Positions 11,600 to 23,345 of a stretch of 64,000 nucleotides of DNA are shown piece after piece. Made by a program: the position numbers and the translations under genes. The stretch spans positions 27,229,536-27,293,535 of the forward strand of contig NC_067198.1 of the NCBI RefSeq assembly GCF_000699445.3. Reading direction: 5' to 3'. This DNA is from Schistosoma haematobium. Its lineage: Eukaryota; Platyhelminthes; Trematoda; Strigeidida; Schistosomatidae. Position 1 is the stretch's first letter. Each line of letters opens with the position of its first letter. Under the pieces are notes generated by a model. It was given only the letters and a program-made list of their open reading frames with translations, was not told where the DNA came from and did not search any database.

Positions 11600-13800
11600 A
11601 CGTGGTTGTTCAGAATCGTTCGACTTCTAAGATTTCGGTAAGGGTGTGGAAAAGTCTGGATTCGAATCGACGTCCTTAGTCCCAAGTGATTTTCAAATGG
11701 CAGCTAAGTCTGTGAATAGTCAGTCGAAGAAGGTGAGAGTTTTTCTTTCAACAGCTTTATCTGAGGTAGGTACTGCTTTCGTTACCATGTGAGACGGTTC
11801 GCACATGCCGAAATATAGGTGTATCAATCTGATTCTAGAAAGGCTGTTAATCAAAATTAATTGAACACAGCGTCAGCTGTGAAATAATATAACTGAAACC
11901 AGTGGTGACTAGTCCCTTTAAAACCTTGAGAGTCTACAAAGAGTAGGCCAACCAAGATCATTTTGCTATGAGATCGATGGTTGCTGGTACACCTGGATTA
12001 GAAAATTCGTACAACATATCTTGGGGTTGTGTTTCAGCGTGACTAGGCGATCAGCGTCCCTTTTTAGAAATGGGTGACTTTGGGGTGGTTAATTCCTCGG
12101 GGAATGTTTGACATAATCACACAATATAGCGTAGTTAAAGCTACTTCATTTGACTTAGAAATATGTATATCTGAGTTAAATTGCGAAATGAAGTCCAGTT
12201 GTCGGGACTCTTAAAGTGCGTAATCGTACTCAGAAAAGTTGTGGAAAAACGTTAGAGGTTTATGATTGGAGAACAAAGCGAATTCACAGCGTTTTACGGA
12301 GTATTAAAAGGCCATACGAATAATAAGAAGCTAGAAGTTCTCTGCCGAGTTGCTGTACCTCGATTCATTGTCTTGGAACTATCTCCAAAAAAATCTCAAA
12401 GCTTTGTTTCCCCATTGTTGTATAACTCCTGTTGATGGATCAGAAGTGTCTACAGATTGTGTCTGGTGTTTTATATGCGTAGTCGACTTGAGGGTACTGT
12501 ATTACATTGCGGTAAATGCTTTCCTCTGACTATCATCTACTTTGATTATATCTCCATTCTGACATAGTTAAATTCACTCATCACAGACGCGCGATATGGT
12601 ACGAATTGTCGATAAAATCTTGGAAGACCGTTTAACTCGCTCGATAGTTTGAGGATAGTCAATTCTGGATAATTTAGAATGCCCACCGTTTTACTTCCCA
12701 GAGGGCGAATACCCTTTGATTCACCAGTATGCTCTGGAAAGTCTGGAGAGTACGTTACGATCTGACATTTCTGAAAGTTCTCAGTATTGCCATGTTCTTG
12801 GAGTCGTTTAAAAATAAGTTCCATATGTTGCATAATGGATTCTTGAGTTCAAACAGTCATCAACATAAGCGTGCATAAATTCGAGTCCTTCACATTTGCT
12901 GTTGCTGAATCTGAAAATTCCGCGCTGCATTGCTTAAATCGAAAGGCACGTCTAAAAAGCATATAGTTTTGGGGAAGGGATGATTGCCGTCTTAAAATCG
13001 TCGTCCACAGATGTGGCGATCCGACTATACTCTTTAACTAGGCCGATTTTGGATGTAACGGTCATTCAAATATTCAATCTTCTAAAGTGGTTTTCGTGCA
13101 AGGTCACTGATAATCGCAAGTTTGGCTATAGCTACTGATGCCCATCTTAAGGAATCATAAGCAGAGGAGATTCCCACAGTCTGCTTGATAAAAGAGTTAT
13201 TCCTAAATGGATTTAGTAACTGGATTCGTTGTCGGATTAATGTAACTACTCAGGAGCTAGTTGGTACACTTACAAGAATGCAGATGGTCCTGAGGTCGTG
13301 ATATGATGTGTAACATTAATAATTGTACACAATGACTTATACCGTGTTTTGTATAGTTTGCGATATTTGTTAAGCATCATCTGGAAGTGCAAATTAGTTT
13401 GGTGTTAGATTGTTATTGGATATAACTTGCAACCTGAAAAAGAAGCTCCGCAGAAAGATAATTTAGTATCTCTGTCCACTAGCTTCCGTTTGCTTGAGTC
13501 GATAAGTAGGTTGTGGCTTTCAGCAGGTTTATTCCGATGATTGTTACTTACGAGCATGAGACAGCAAAAATGTAAATGGTATTGCGTGACCCTGCATCAA
13601 ATTAGATGTATGGTTTACACTATGTGATCTGTTTTCAGTTCGCCGCCTGTAAGCCGAAGACCGAACCGCTGCGTCATTGTCCAAAAGATAGTAAACATTC
13701 GTTAGCACTAGATTGATGTGAGATAAACGGCTATATCCACAGGCTGCTATTTTTCCTTAACATGTACTGGTGGTGGAATGTCTGTAAAGGTTTGTTATAG
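11600..13800 (-). mobile_element. Decayed Ty3/gypsy pol (minus strand)
   Basis: Reading the minus strand from high to low coordinates recovers, in broken frames, the post-protease segment (about 13,440-13,520), the reverse-transcriptase core with a HAYVDDC motif (about 12,845-12,870), the RT thumb (frame 12833-12546, with KRLQEHG, KCQ and FYRQFVP blocks), RNase H (about 12,170-12,480, with an NHKPLTFF block) and an integrase zinc-finger region (about 11,920-12,010). Order and motifs fit a CsRn1/Boudicca-type gypsy element. Stops and indels are frequent. LTRs were not found. Confidence 0.75.
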
Positions 13801-15550
13801 CGGAAACTCTAAGGTTGAGGAAGCTGTAAGGTTTCTTGCAGTTTCTGGAAGATTCGCTGTGGGATTTGTGATACCGACACCAGTCAACGTCAGTTGTTTT
13901 ATACGGTCTTAAGATAGATCTTTTCCGTGATGAGCATTTTTAAGAAGTTTCCGATTGTCTACTGTCGTGCCACAGAGTCAATAATCGGGTGTGAATATTA
14001 TGGACACCTTAAGTTTCGTTTTAGGTCAACTGAATCTCTTCCCTTCCAGAACAAACCTCAGTGCCGGGGTCCTGATAATTTTCAGAATCAAGCTGGCAGG
14101 TGATGTTTTGGTGCCTGTAGGTAACTCTCGTTCTATTGATAGAACTCAGACTAGTAGTGAATAGATCCTTATTTAGTTCGTGGGACAGTCACAGTGGAGC
14201 AGGAGGTTACCTGTTCAAACACACGAAGCTTTCCGAAATTCAGCACAAGATAATAGGGGATATAATGACTATGCGAAATAAGAGAGTGAATGAATACTCG
14301 AGCTCTGTTGCTTTGACATATACTTAACTGTTCGACCTTAGTTGTTACAAAGTCAGTTGACTAACGGCTTTATGTCGGGACGAGACGTGAAGCACCCGAA
14401 CATGCTGAGATTGCTTTATTGAATTGGGTCATGCAGATAGGCTTTTTTCGAAGGGTCTCTAACCTGTGACCTATCTCATTCGCAACGAAATTTCTGTTAA
14501 GGCGTCGTACCCTAGTTTGATATCACAGAAGAGTGTTTAGCGATGTTGGTTCCTAACCAAACGATATTTGAATCTGAGCACATAATTACTGAGAAGGTTT
14601 AATTTCAGCATGTAACAACTGAAGAAGTCCAAAAATGGTGAATGCGGAAGCGGCAATTAAAAATGATGTGACTTCCACGTAAGGTCTTATAGATTAAGTA
14701 ATTACATCATGACAAATTTACAGTTTTGGAATTAAGTCTACTTATACAGTGGCAAAGATAAATGTACTGGTACCAAACAAGACCATAAATTTACAAATTC
14801 ACTTAACCGTTGACAATATTTAAGGAAAACCTTATCAAAAGTTTTACTTGATTCTGAAACATCAATACGTAGTAAGTGAACATACCCGTTGACTTTGTGA
14901 GTAGTTTCTTCACTACTGCGAGAAACTACCTTCGTTTGTCATTCATGCTGTGTTCATGAAAGCCATGTTCCGAATAGTAGAACCAGGTTTAGATATTTTC
15001 CTATTAGACTGGAGGTGTACTGATCCTTATAAATTTCAGTGTGTTTCTGCGTAATATAGGAATAAAAAATTCTAATGTAAAAGGTCAAAAGGAGCGAAGA
15101 ATGCACTACAATATATAAAAGCATACACAAAACATTACCACAAGGAAAAGGCTCACAGTTTACTGTGTGGTGTATCAGACAGTATCCAGGCTCATCAACG
15201 AAACTGCCCTTGATATTCGGTATTTTTCAACGCTACTAACGTGAGTTTCTCTTTGTAAAAGGATTCCAAAGATAATGAAATCACAAGTACAGGAGCACGA
15301 GATGCGGAGATGCTACTTCACTATAGCCGATGTGTTGAAGTGTATGTAATCTAAATCGATTAATTGTTATAAGCAAATGATAGCAAGATGTGTTCGAACA
15401 TGGTTTGGTTAGGATGCTTGATGGAAGACCTTCGAAACCGTCGTTGATGTTGAAAACTTACAAAACCATTTAGGGGATTTATATACCATTACTGTGATGT
15501 ACATGTTTTACCTTTGCGCACTCTTGATTACTAGTTTTGAAAGAAAAGGT
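13801..15550. other. Unassigned intergenic DNA
   Basis: No supported gene. The gag part of the decayed gypsy relic may extend into it but I could not recognise it. The 63-codon frame at 14,136 has no motif. Confidence 0.4.
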
Positions 15551-15555
15551 GTCAG
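15551..15555. repeat. Target-site duplication of the BEL element (left)
   Basis: GTCAG directly before the left LTR is repeated exactly at 26,858-26,862 directly after the right LTR. Five bases is the usual BEL/Pao length. Confidence 0.9.
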
Positions 15556-15962
15556 TGTTACGTCCAAGTTTTGCTCGTTCCAGTTATTGAAGTACGGACT
15601 ATCGATCTACTTGCAAATTACGAACCCAAATTAACAACGGAACCAAGTTCCAATTTAGATACCAAGTTTATTCGTAATTCACAAATAATCGACCAAATGT
15701 CGTTCTAACAACAATAATTATAACAATTACAAAACAAACCTTCAATTTTGTAGGTTCCCGGAGCAAAACTCCCAAATACCAAACCAAAGACAAAGAGAGC
15801 ACCAAAATATCAAACCAAAGACAAACCAAAATGTCCGAAATAATGATATAAACAAACAAGTTCAAAAGTTAAGTAAAACAATTACATCCAAAAAACACAG
15901 TAAATTATTAATGTACAATAAAAGGTTTTAATCCGCCAAATGTCTTCAGTTCTCCCGTAACA
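15556..15962 (-). repeat. BEL 3' LTR
   Basis: 407 bp, identical to 26,451-26,857 except at two sites (in the segments near 15,639 and 15,667). Both LTRs contain the same 65-codon minus-strand open frame, which is explained by LTR identity and is not taken as a gene. Confidence 0.95.
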
Positions 15963-16117
15963 CTCCCGACCAAAAGAACCTTGGTTCTTTTCAGACAAAT
16001 CAATAGACAACAAGAATCCAAGTATATGCATTACAAACAATCAACAACAAACACTCAATATACCAACAATCTCGTGATCCCTAGGACTTACACCAGTACG
16101 CCTAGGGATCCGAGTAG

Positions 16118-16760
16118 CTACCTAATATCTACAACTTCTAGACGCAGTTTTCTAATATCTCTTACCAAGATCCCTTCGCTTGTCCGGAACTCCGTCGGTC
16201 TTAACCTATCACTATTAGGTATCACTTTCCTTACCAGACCTAATAACCACTTGTCTTTCTCTAAAAACCCAGTACATGTCGTCACCAAGTTACTCTCTCC
16301 TATGTTCATCTCTGGTTGAGTCCATTTGTGTCTAAGTTGCAACAATGAAACATATTCCTTAGACAAATGTTTCCAAAATATTTGCGCCAACATAAACAAT
16401 CGCAATATCGACCATCTAACAAAATGCTTCATCCTCCATAGAAGCTCATATACACTAACGTAAACATGGATATATAAACCCATATAGAGGACCAATCCAC
16501 TAATTTCTTTATTTACCGCGAACTCTTTATTCTGATTCCAAATCGTAACATTGTTGGACCCTTCTAGTTCTTTTAGAAAATGAATAACCTTCACACACAA
16601 ACAACTAATTGTGTCCGCAGAACATAAAGCCCTTCTCCCAATCTTGACATCATCAATGTCAAACTTGACCCCTTTGGATGCAAAGTCTGATGTTTTCTTT
16701 AGAAGGTACGAATCTCCATTGGTCCACCTTAGTAAGACTGTGAATAGTCGAGACTCGATT
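16118..16760 (-). pseudogene. BEL pol: end of RNase H and C-terminal domain, integrase core deleted
   Basis: The frame 16600-16118 ends in the C-terminal BEL domain (DUF5641-type: a W...LSKEYVSLLQLRHKW block, then a WLLGLVRKVIP...RLRPTEFRT block and KLRLEV). Just upstream, in other frames, are the end of RNase H and the start of the linker normally leading to integrase. Only about 640 bp separate RNase H from the C-terminal domain, far too little for the integrase zinc finger and DDE core, so these are deleted (around 16,400-16,500). The copy cannot encode its own integration. Confidence 0.8.
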
Positions 16761-16762
16761 TG

Positions 16763-17947
16763 CTATGAATGTTTTAAACTGGCTTTTCTCATTTCTAAGA
16801 CAATCATGGAATCCGTCCAAAAATTAACCTCTGCAAACTTAATATCTAATTCTGACTGCAGGTGGTATCCCATGCGAGCTGCTAAAACTGCTGCCGTAAG
16901 TTCCAAGCGCGGTATAGTTTGAACCTTCAAGGGGGCTACTCTTGCCTTAGCCGTAACAAGACGAGAACATATTTCAGTGTCAGAAATGTAAGAGCGGACG
17001 TATGCCACTGCACCATATCCAGTTTCCGATGCATCACTGAAAATATGAGGTTCCAGGAGCGAACGATCTGATTGCGGTAACAATACACGACGTGGAAAAC
17101 TAGCGTTCTCAACCCTCTGAAATTCAATTAAAATCTTTAACCAACATTTACTTTCCTCATTTGGAATCTCTTCGTCCCATCCTAGTCCCAATTTACCTAA
17201 ACGTTGAAGTAACTGCTTCATGGGAAGTATAAACGGTGCTACCAATCCCAGAGGATCGTAAAGTGAGGCTACACTTGACAATATACCTCGCCTAGTGAGG
17301 GGGCGTTTCGGTATCCGAACTTTAAATTCAAACGAATCAACCATAGTATTCCAAAATAATCCCAACGTGCGTTCCGTAGGAAGTCTTTCAAAGTCAATCT
17401 CTCTTACGGCTTCTACTCTCTCTTCTGGATGAATTGATTCGAGAACTTGTAAACAGTTACTTATCCACTTGGTGAGTCTAAACTCACCTTTTCTGAGGAG
17501 AGAACCAAGGGCCTTTGCCAGCTCAATCGCATCCTGTACATTATCAATAGAGGCTAAATAGTCGTCGACACAGAAACTCCTATCTACGACATCCTGGATA
17601 TCTTCATTGAATTCCTTACCGAATATATCTACCGCCTTCTTAAGAGCGAAATAGGCGCAAAAGGGGGAGGACACGGCTCCAAACGGATGAACTGTTAAAC
17701 AATATTCCTTAGCCGTTCGTCTTATATCACCGTCTTCCCACCACAATAGACGAAATGCTCCCCTGTCTTGTCTCGGAATCTTTACTTGAAGAAACATCTC
17801 TTCGATATCAGCAGCTAATGCTACGTTACCTAATCTGAATCGTAGAAGTACACCAATTAAACTATTTACAGTATTCGGTCCTCTCAAAAGCTGGTCATTA
17901 AGAGAACAACCTTGATAGACAGCCGCACAATCAAAAACAATTCTCAA
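16763..17947 (-). pseudogene. BEL pol: reverse transcriptase and RNase H
   Basis: A 394-codon frame covering the BEL/Pao reverse transcriptase (RIVFDCAA start block, the [12 protein letters not shown] palm block, FCVDDYLAS catalytic loop at about residues 122-130) and RNase H ([17 protein letters not shown]). At its start the frame is shifted by one base relative to the upstream frame (near 18,014-18,020), and at its end a second shift sends RNase H into a stop. Both shifts lie next to short homopolymer runs, so assembly error is possible. The first M is not a true start; this is the middle of a polyprotein. Confidence 0.9.
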
Positions 17948-18549
17948 TTTTCCAGGCTTTTTAGGGTTGATAACAGGATGATGAGGAATATACCAACAAA
18001 CAGCATCACAGATCCCTTTTCACTAGCTTCAATGATGTATCCCTTACTTAAATGTTTATTCATCACAAATTGATATTTCTCCAAAAGACTGTTATCTTTC
18101 ATAAACCTCTTCCTTAAGCATTCCAGTCTGCGTCCAGCTAGTTCCAAATTATTCGGTAGTCTTGGCTTATCATACTTCCATGGTAGACCAACTTGGAAAT
18201 GACCACCCTCCAATCTAAACGAACTGCTAACTATTTCTAGAGCTTTTTTATCTTCGACAGAATATCCATTACAAAACATATCTGTATCCTCGAACTCATG
18301 ATTATATAATCTTTCTAAATCTCGCAAAATATCATTAGTGGAACAATGACACCAATGAACTTGATGTAGAGACCTTAATACTCCCTTAGGACCTATAATC
18401 ATCCAACCAAGATGAGTACGCACAGCAAACGGATGCTTTCTGTCCCCCAGACGTTGTTCCAGGATCCAATGTGCATCCGGAGCATCACACCCAATCAATA
18501 TTCCTACAAAATTACTTTGCAACATCGGAAGGGTTATATCCTTTAGATG
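17944..18549 (-). pseudogene. BEL pol: protease-RT linker after the gypsy insertion
   Basis: Continues the BEL polyprotein immediately after the gypsy insertion. The block FVGILIGCDAPDAHW is characteristic of BEL/Pao pol between protease and reverse transcriptase, followed by a TRTHLGW-like segment (VRTHLGWMIIGPKG) and the N-terminal RT region. The frame ends in a frameshifted tail (stop at about 17,944) just before the RT palm. The ATG at 18,525 is internal to the original protein. Confidence 0.88.
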
Positions 18550-18553
18550 ATTC
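18550..18553. repeat. Target-site duplication of the gypsy element (left)
   Basis: ATTC here recurs at 24,622-24,625. The four-base size suits the gypsy group, and the BEL frame across the empty site confirms the boundaries. Confidence 0.85.
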
Positions 18554-18820
18554 TGTAACAGCTTAGGTTGGTTGGTTAAGAGTTGACCTCAAACAACCAA
18601 GCATATGCCAAAACAGTATTGTTCAAGTATTCATTCACTTCCTTGTTTTGTATAAGCGTTATATTCCCTATTATCTTATATTGAATGTTGAGAGCCTTTG
18701 TTTGTCTGAACAGATAATCCCACGCTCCACTGTGACTGCGCTAAGATCGAAATAAGGACCTATTCACTACTTGTCTGGTTTCTTCTATCAATAGCACGAG
18801 GGTTACCTATAGACACGAAA
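18554..18820 (+). repeat. Gypsy 5' LTR
   Basis: 267 bp, matching 24,355-24,621 except at three positions. The right edge is set by the last base shared by both LTRs, followed after one base by the primer-binding site. Confidence 0.92.
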
Positions 18821-18821
18821 T

Positions 18822-18831
18822 TGGTGAGCCC
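18822..18831 (+). promoter_or_regulatory. Primer-binding site (tRNA-Trp-like)
   Basis: TGGTGAGCCC directly after the 5' LTR fits the complement of a tRNA 3' end beginning with CCA. CsRn1-clade elements are known to use tRNA-Trp, whose complement starts TGGTGACCCC; nine of ten bases agree. Confidence 0.65.
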
Positions 18832-19029
18832 TTCTGAACACAAATTTAACCTCATTTTTGTTATTAATATTATATTTTTTGTACTCAATCGTAAAAGTAG
18901 ACCTGATTATCCGTAAACTAAGTTGGATATATGAATAGTTTTTTCTTTTTTTTTAATTACCTTAAGTTATTCGTGTTATAGAAACCATTTTTTCGTGCTA
19001 ACTTTATTGCTATATTTGTCACATACCTC

Positions 19030-19875
19030 ATGTCAGACTCAACAGAAACCCATAATCTGGAGGATTTGTCACCAGTGGAGATAGACACTGTTATGACCAC
19101 GAAATCCCGACTTCCAGAATTTGATCGTAGTGATCCTGAGTTGTGGTTTGCTCAACTAGAGCATTATTTCACGAGACACAATATCAAATCTGAAGGGATT
19201 CGCTATAGAGACTTGTGTTCTATCCTTCCTCCTTCAGTCGCCAAAGAAGTCCGTGACTTGATTTTAGATCTACCATCAACACAACCATACACCATCTTAA
19301 GACGAGAGATAATGAACCGTTTATCATTATCAGATAGTCAAAGAATTCAAAGACTTTTTCAAGGTGAAACACTAGGTGATCGGTCGCCATCACAGTTTTT
19401 ACGTCACCTCCAAGTCTTAGTGGGTGATAACACAGTGGGTGAAGCAGTCCTAAAACAAGGATGGATACAAGCTCTCCCATGCTACGTCCAACACTGTTTG
19501 GATGCACAAGATCCTGAAACCTCATTATCTCATTTAGCGCGTATAGCCGACAGAATAATGGAAAGAGGTCCTCCAACTGGATCAGGCACAATAAATCACA
19601 CACAAAAAGTAGAATCAGCAAAAGACCCCGTCATAGAAGGACTCATTGCGAGTGTTAATAGTCTCACTGAGGCTGTCACCAGAATGCAAATGGGTCATAG
19701 AAACAGGAGCAGGTCACCACAACGACCACGAGCCAAGTCACAAAACAGGTCACAAATGTCCAGACAATCTGGGCAATTTTGTTGGTACCACTGGAAGTTT
19801 GGTGTCAACTCAACCAAGTGCATGCAACCATGCGCCTGGCCTAAGCATAATCCTGAGGCAGCGGGAAACGAGTAA
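19030..19875 (+). CDS. gag: Gypsy Gag (nucleocapsid with CHCC finger)
   Basis: A 281-residue Gag that packages element RNA in cytoplasmic particles. The N-terminal part (about residues 28-180) is capsid-like, with the RLPEF and [12 protein letters not shown] blocks typical of this clade. A basic arginine-serine-rich stretch follows (about 225-248), then the finger [18 protein letters not shown] at about 251-268, which is C-x2-H-x9-C-x3-C, not the retroviral CCHC. This CHCC box marks the CsRn1 clade. ATG 19,030 is the first in frame after the leader. The frame ends at TAA 19,873-19,875; a slippery heptamer just before it should pass a share of ribosomes into pol. Confidence 0.93.
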   Translation: MSDSTETHNLEDLSPVEIDTVMTTKSRLPEFDRSDPELWFAQLEHYFTRHNIKSEGIRYRDLCSILPPSVAKEVRDLILDLPSTQPYTILRREIMNRLSLSDSQRIQRLFQGETLGDRSPSQFLRHLQVLVGDNTVGEAVLKQGWIQALPCYVQHCLDAQDPETSLSHLARIADRIMERGPPTGSGTINHTQKVESAKDPVIEGLIASVNSLTEAVTRMQMGHRNRSRSPQRPRAKSQNRSQMSRQSGQFCWYHWKFGVNSTKCMQPCAWPKHNPEAAGNE

Positions 19876-19922
19876 CCCCTCCCCAGGTCGCGACGACTGA
19901 GGAGGGGCGCCTAAACAGTCGC
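19863..19922 (+). promoter_or_regulatory. -1 programmed ribosomal frameshift signal between gag and pol
   Basis: The heptamer GGGAAAC (19,863-19,869) sits in the gag frame as G GGA AAC, the canonical X XXY YYZ pattern. After a 6-nt spacer (19,870-19,875, containing the gag stop) an 11-bp GC-rich stem forms: 19,876-19,886 with 19,897-19,907, one mismatch. Loop bases 19,890-19,894 (GCGAC) can also pair with 19,918-19,922 (GTCGC), giving an H-type pseudoknot. The pol frame is -1 relative to gag and is open through the slip site, as required. Signals of this form are well known in retroelements; activity here is inferred. Confidence 0.85.
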
Positions 19923-22900
19923 TTGTTTTATGTTAGAGACAGAAACTCTGGCTTGAATTTCTTGGTGGATACTGGCGCTGCTCTTAGCATCATCCCTCAA
20001 AATAAAACTGAGATTAGTCGAGAAACATCATCAATTACACTTCAAGCTGCAAATAAAACTAAAATCGCGACATTTGGGCAGAAAACTTTAACCCTAGATT
20101 TGGGGTTCAGGAGGCAATTCCCTTGGGTTTTCACGGTAGCCGACTTAGATCTGGCAATACTGGGGATGGACTTTCTAGAGAGATACGAATTTCTAGTTGA
20201 CACCAAGAAACGGCGATTAACACTAAAAGAAACTTCGTATTACACAAAAGGCAAAGAAAGTCACATCAGCTCTCTTAACTTGATTCAAACTCCTCCAGTA
20301 ACAACAGCGAAATTCCAAGATATACTCGCGGAATTTCCAAACTTAACTAAACCGAACCCACAGCCTTCTAAAGACAAACTAAAAGTAAGTCACACTATCA
20401 AAACCGAAGGTGAACCGGTCTTTGCAAAACCCAGGAGACTAGCACCAGATAAGTTCAAAATCGCTAGGGCCGAGTTTGATTATATGCTACAATTGGGTAT
20501 TATCCGTCCCTCTGATAGTCAATGGGCATCCCCTTTGCATATGGTCCCAAAGAAGAATGAAGGTGACTGGCGACCGTGCGGGGATTACAGAGCCCTAAAC
20601 CGTCAAACCGTACCAGATAGGTACCTAATACCTCATATCCAAGATTTCACCAACGGTTTACAGGGTATGAACATATTCACTAAAATTGATTTAGTCAGGG
20701 CATATCACAATATCCCGGTGGCTGATGAAGATATTCCCAAGACAGCTATTACTACACCCTTTGGCTTATTCGAGTTTGTACGCATGCCATTCGGCCTGAG
20801 AAATGCGGCACAGACATTTCAAAGATTCATAGATAACCTACTTCGAGATATGCCATTTGCGCAGGGGTATATAGACGACTTGTTAATTGCCAGCCCCGAT
20901 TTGCAATCACACGAACAGCATGTACAAGCAGTGTTGAAAAGACTGGATGAACATGGAATAAACATACATCAAAGTAAGTGTGTTTTCGGTGTTCAAACTT
21001 TAGAATTTCTCGGTCACACAATAAGCCCAGAAGGGATTAAACCTATAAAAAAAGAAGTGGATACCATCAAACAATACCCCATACCTAGTTCTCTAACACA
21101 ACTGAGAAGTTTTCTAGGCCTAATTAACTTTTATCTCAGATTCATACCAGGTTGTGCACAATTAATGCAACCTTTGACAGATTCACTTAAAGGAAAACCA
21201 AAAGAATTCAAACTTTCTTCTGACGCCATCGAAGCTATTAAACAGCTTAAAGATAAACTGGCTCAAGCAACTACGTTGATATATCCGAATTCTCTTTCCC
21301 CACTTGCTTTGATGGTGGATGCTTCAGATAAAGCAGTAGGCGGTACCCTTAACCAACTGGTTAAAAACGCCTGGAAACCAATTGGTTTATTCTCGAAAAG
21401 ACTCGCTCCAGCCGAAACAAGGTATTCTACCTTCGGGCGAGAACTTCTTGCAATCTACCTGACCATTAAACACTTCCGACACATGTTAGAAGGTAGGGAA
21501 TTTATAGTCTTTACGGATCACAAACCACTGACGAATGCATTAAAAGCGAGAGCCGATAAATACTCACCTCGAGAAGTCCGACACCTTGACTATATATCAC
21601 AGTTCACAAGCGATATCCGACATGTCAAAGGTCAGGACAATCAGGCGGCAGATGCTTTATCCAGACTAGAAATGAACGTGCTACAGCAGTCTACAGTAAA
21701 CTTCGAAACGTTGAGACACGAACAAGAGCAGGACCTGGAATTACAAAACCTACTTAAAACAAACAATTCAAGTCTTAATTTAAAACAATTCCCATCACCT
21801 ATCGATGGTATTCTAATTTATTGTGACACGACCAAGGCAATGCCGCGACCTTTCGTTCCCAAAAATATGCGAAAGCTGATATATAATAACTTTCATTCTT
21901 TGTCTCATCCTGGAGCAAAAGCTTCAACAAAACTAATCAATGCCAGATATATATGGCCGAATTTACAGAAGGATGTACACAAGTGGGTTAGAGAGTGTTC
22001 AGCATGTCAACAATCAAAGATTAATAGTCACACAAATTCACCCATATGTGTTTTCTCGCAACCAGATGCACGTTTTGCCCATGTGCATATCGACTTGGTA
22101 GGTCCTTTACCACGTTCAAACGGTTTTAATTATCTGTTTACATGCATAGATCGATTTACCAGATTCCCTATAGCCATCCCGATAGCGGACACCACAGCGG
22201 AAACAGTAGCCAAAGTTTTCATGCAGAACTGGGTAACCATTTTTGGTACACCCATAACAATAACGACGGATAGAGGAGCGCAATTCGAATCCGAACCATT
22301 TAATAACTTGGCTAAACTTCTAGGCTCCAATAGGATACGCTGCACTGCATATCATCCTCAGGCTAATGGGATGGTAGAACGTTTTCACCATCAGCTAAAA
22401 ACCGCCCTTATATCTCACTCAAACCCCAATCAGTGGACAGAATTCCTACCGTTAGTTATGTTGGGAATACGGACATCTGTCAAAACTGACGCACAGTGTT
22501 CAGCTGCGGAACTGGTTTTCGGAACAACTCTGAGGCTACCAGGTGAATTTATTAACCCTAATACTAACAGTCAAAAACTTAATTTAGAAAATTATGTAGA
22601 TCAACTACGGGACCACATGTCTAAACTTAAGCCGATTAATACTCGTGAACAATCGCGCGCCGTATATATACCTAAAGACCTAAGCAATTGCACGCACGTC
22701 TGGATAAAATGTGACAAAATAAAAGCACTACTCAGTCCTCCATTTGAAGGTCCTTTCAAAGTCATCTCAAGAAAATCTAAATATTTCGTGATAGAAAAAC
22801 ATGGAAACATCGACACAGTAAGTATTGATAGGCTAAAGCCGGCTTATCTAGATCATGAACCACCATACGTGTTGTTAGATCGTTTAACTGACAAATCCAT

Positions 22901-23009
22901 TACGGAATCGAAATGTAAAGATAATAAATCTTTACAAATGACTAAAACGGTTCGCTGGGCACATCCAATTAGTCAGTCAAGGATGTTGACAGTTTCGGCT
23001 GCAGGATAA
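19869..23009 (+). CDS. pol: Gypsy Pol (protease, reverse transcriptase, RNase H, integrase)
   Basis: The pol frame is read by -1 frameshifting from gag; a TTG at 19,923 begins the segment numbered here as 1,028 residues. Protease VDTGA is at 15-19, the reverse-transcriptase YIDD at 316-319, RNase H starts with D466 in MVDASD, the integrase finger has H658 and H662 plus a C-x2-C pair near 690, and the DDE triad is D724, D783, E819 with exactly 35 residues between the last two. A GPY/F-like C-terminal module (PPFEGPFKV) follows near 940. No internal stop or frameshift is present. The product would make and integrate element DNA. Its protein order (PR-RT-RH-IN) is that of Ty3/gypsy. Confidence 0.94.
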   Translation, partial: RVTPPQVATTEEGRLNSRLFYVRDRNSGLNFLVDTGAALSIIPQNKTEISRETSSITLQAANKTKIATFGQKTLTLDLGFRRQFPWVFTVADLDLAILGMDFLERYEFLVDTKKRRLTLKETSYYTKGKESHISSLNLIQTPPVTTAKFQDILAEFPNLTKPNPQPSKDKLKVSHTIKTEGEPVFAKPRRLAPDKFKIARAEFDYMLQLGIIRPSDSQWASPLHMVPKKNEGDWRPCGDYRALNRQTVPDRYLIPHIQDFTNGLQGMNIFTKIDLVRAYHNIPVADEDIPKTAITTPFGLFEFVRMPFGLRNAAQTFQRFIDNLLRDMPFAQGYIDDLLIASPDLQSHEQHVQAVLKRLDEHGINIHQSKCVFGVQTLEFLGHTISPEGIKPIKKEVDTIKQYPIPSSLTQLRSFLGLINFYLRFIPGCAQLMQPLTDSLKGKPKEFKLSSDAIEAIKQLKDKLAQATTLIYPNSLSPLALMVDASDKAVGGTLNQLVKNAWKPIGLFSKRLAPAETRYSTFGRELLAIYLTIKHFRHMLEGREFIVFTDHKPLTNALKARADKYSPREVRHLDYISQFTSDIRHVKGQDNQAADALSRLEMNVLQQSTVNFETLRHEQEQDLELQNLLKTNNSSLNLKQFPSPIDGILIYCDTTKAMPRPFVPKNMRKLIYNNFHSLSHPGAKASTKLINARYIWPNLQKDVHKWVRECSACQQSKINSHTNSPICVFSQPDARFAHVHIDLVGPLPRSNGFNYLFTCIDRFTRFPIAIPIADTTAETVAKVFMQNWVTIFGTPITITTDRGAQFESEPFNNLAKLLGSNRIRCTAYHPQANGMVERFHHQLKTALISHSNPNQWTEFLPLVMLGIRTSVKTDAQCSAAELVFGTTLRLPGEFINPNTNSQKLNLENYVDQLRDHMSKLKPINTREQSRAVYIPKDLSNCTHVWIKCDKIKALLSPPFEGPFKVISRKSKYFVIEKHGNIDTVSIDRLKPAYLDHEPPYVLLDRLTDKSITESKCKDNKSLQMTKTVRWAHPISQSRMLTVSAAG

Positions 23010-23185
23010 AATCTAACCACGCAGCTAATCACACCCTGCATCTACTTAAAAATAATTTTTTTCCTCATTCCGCCTCACCGACAACTCCCCAGACCTTTTA
23101 CCTTTGATATATACGTGTTATGTTAAATATTTTTTTTAAAATACTGGACACATAAGCTAGGTATTCCGAAACGATGGCTGAGGAT

Positions 23186-23345
23186 TTTAATCAAACTCAT
23201 ACAACTAACACTGGCAAATACAACGAATTCTAAAAGCAACCCAGGTGGGCCTGGTGAACAAAAACGCAGGCCCCACACGCACTCGAACCTCTGCCCTCCT
23301 GAATGCTAGACCGCGTGCTTAGCCGTTAAGCCACATCAGACCACG
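23186..23345 (-). repeat. tRNA-like SINE inside the gypsy 3' region
   Basis: On the minus strand a tRNA-like head starts near 23,344, with box A TGGCTTAACGG (23,323-23,333) and box B GGTTCGAGTGC (23,279-23,289), followed by a GC-rich body and AT-rich tail toward 23,186. Spacing of the two boxes fits an RNA polymerase III promoter. No clean acceptor stem, so a SINE head is likelier than a tRNA gene. It lies between pol and the 3' LTR. Confidence 0.6.

Noticed and set aside
15668..15865. 65-codon hydrophobic frame, identical at 26,563-26,760
   Set aside because: Both lie inside the duplicated BEL LTRs; identity follows from LTR identity, not from selection on a protein.
19220..19621. 133-codon minus-strand frame
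   Set aside because: Antisense shadow of the intact gypsy gag.
23279..23344. A functional tRNA gene
   Set aside because: Box A and B are good but there is no complementary acceptor stem; fits a SINE head better.
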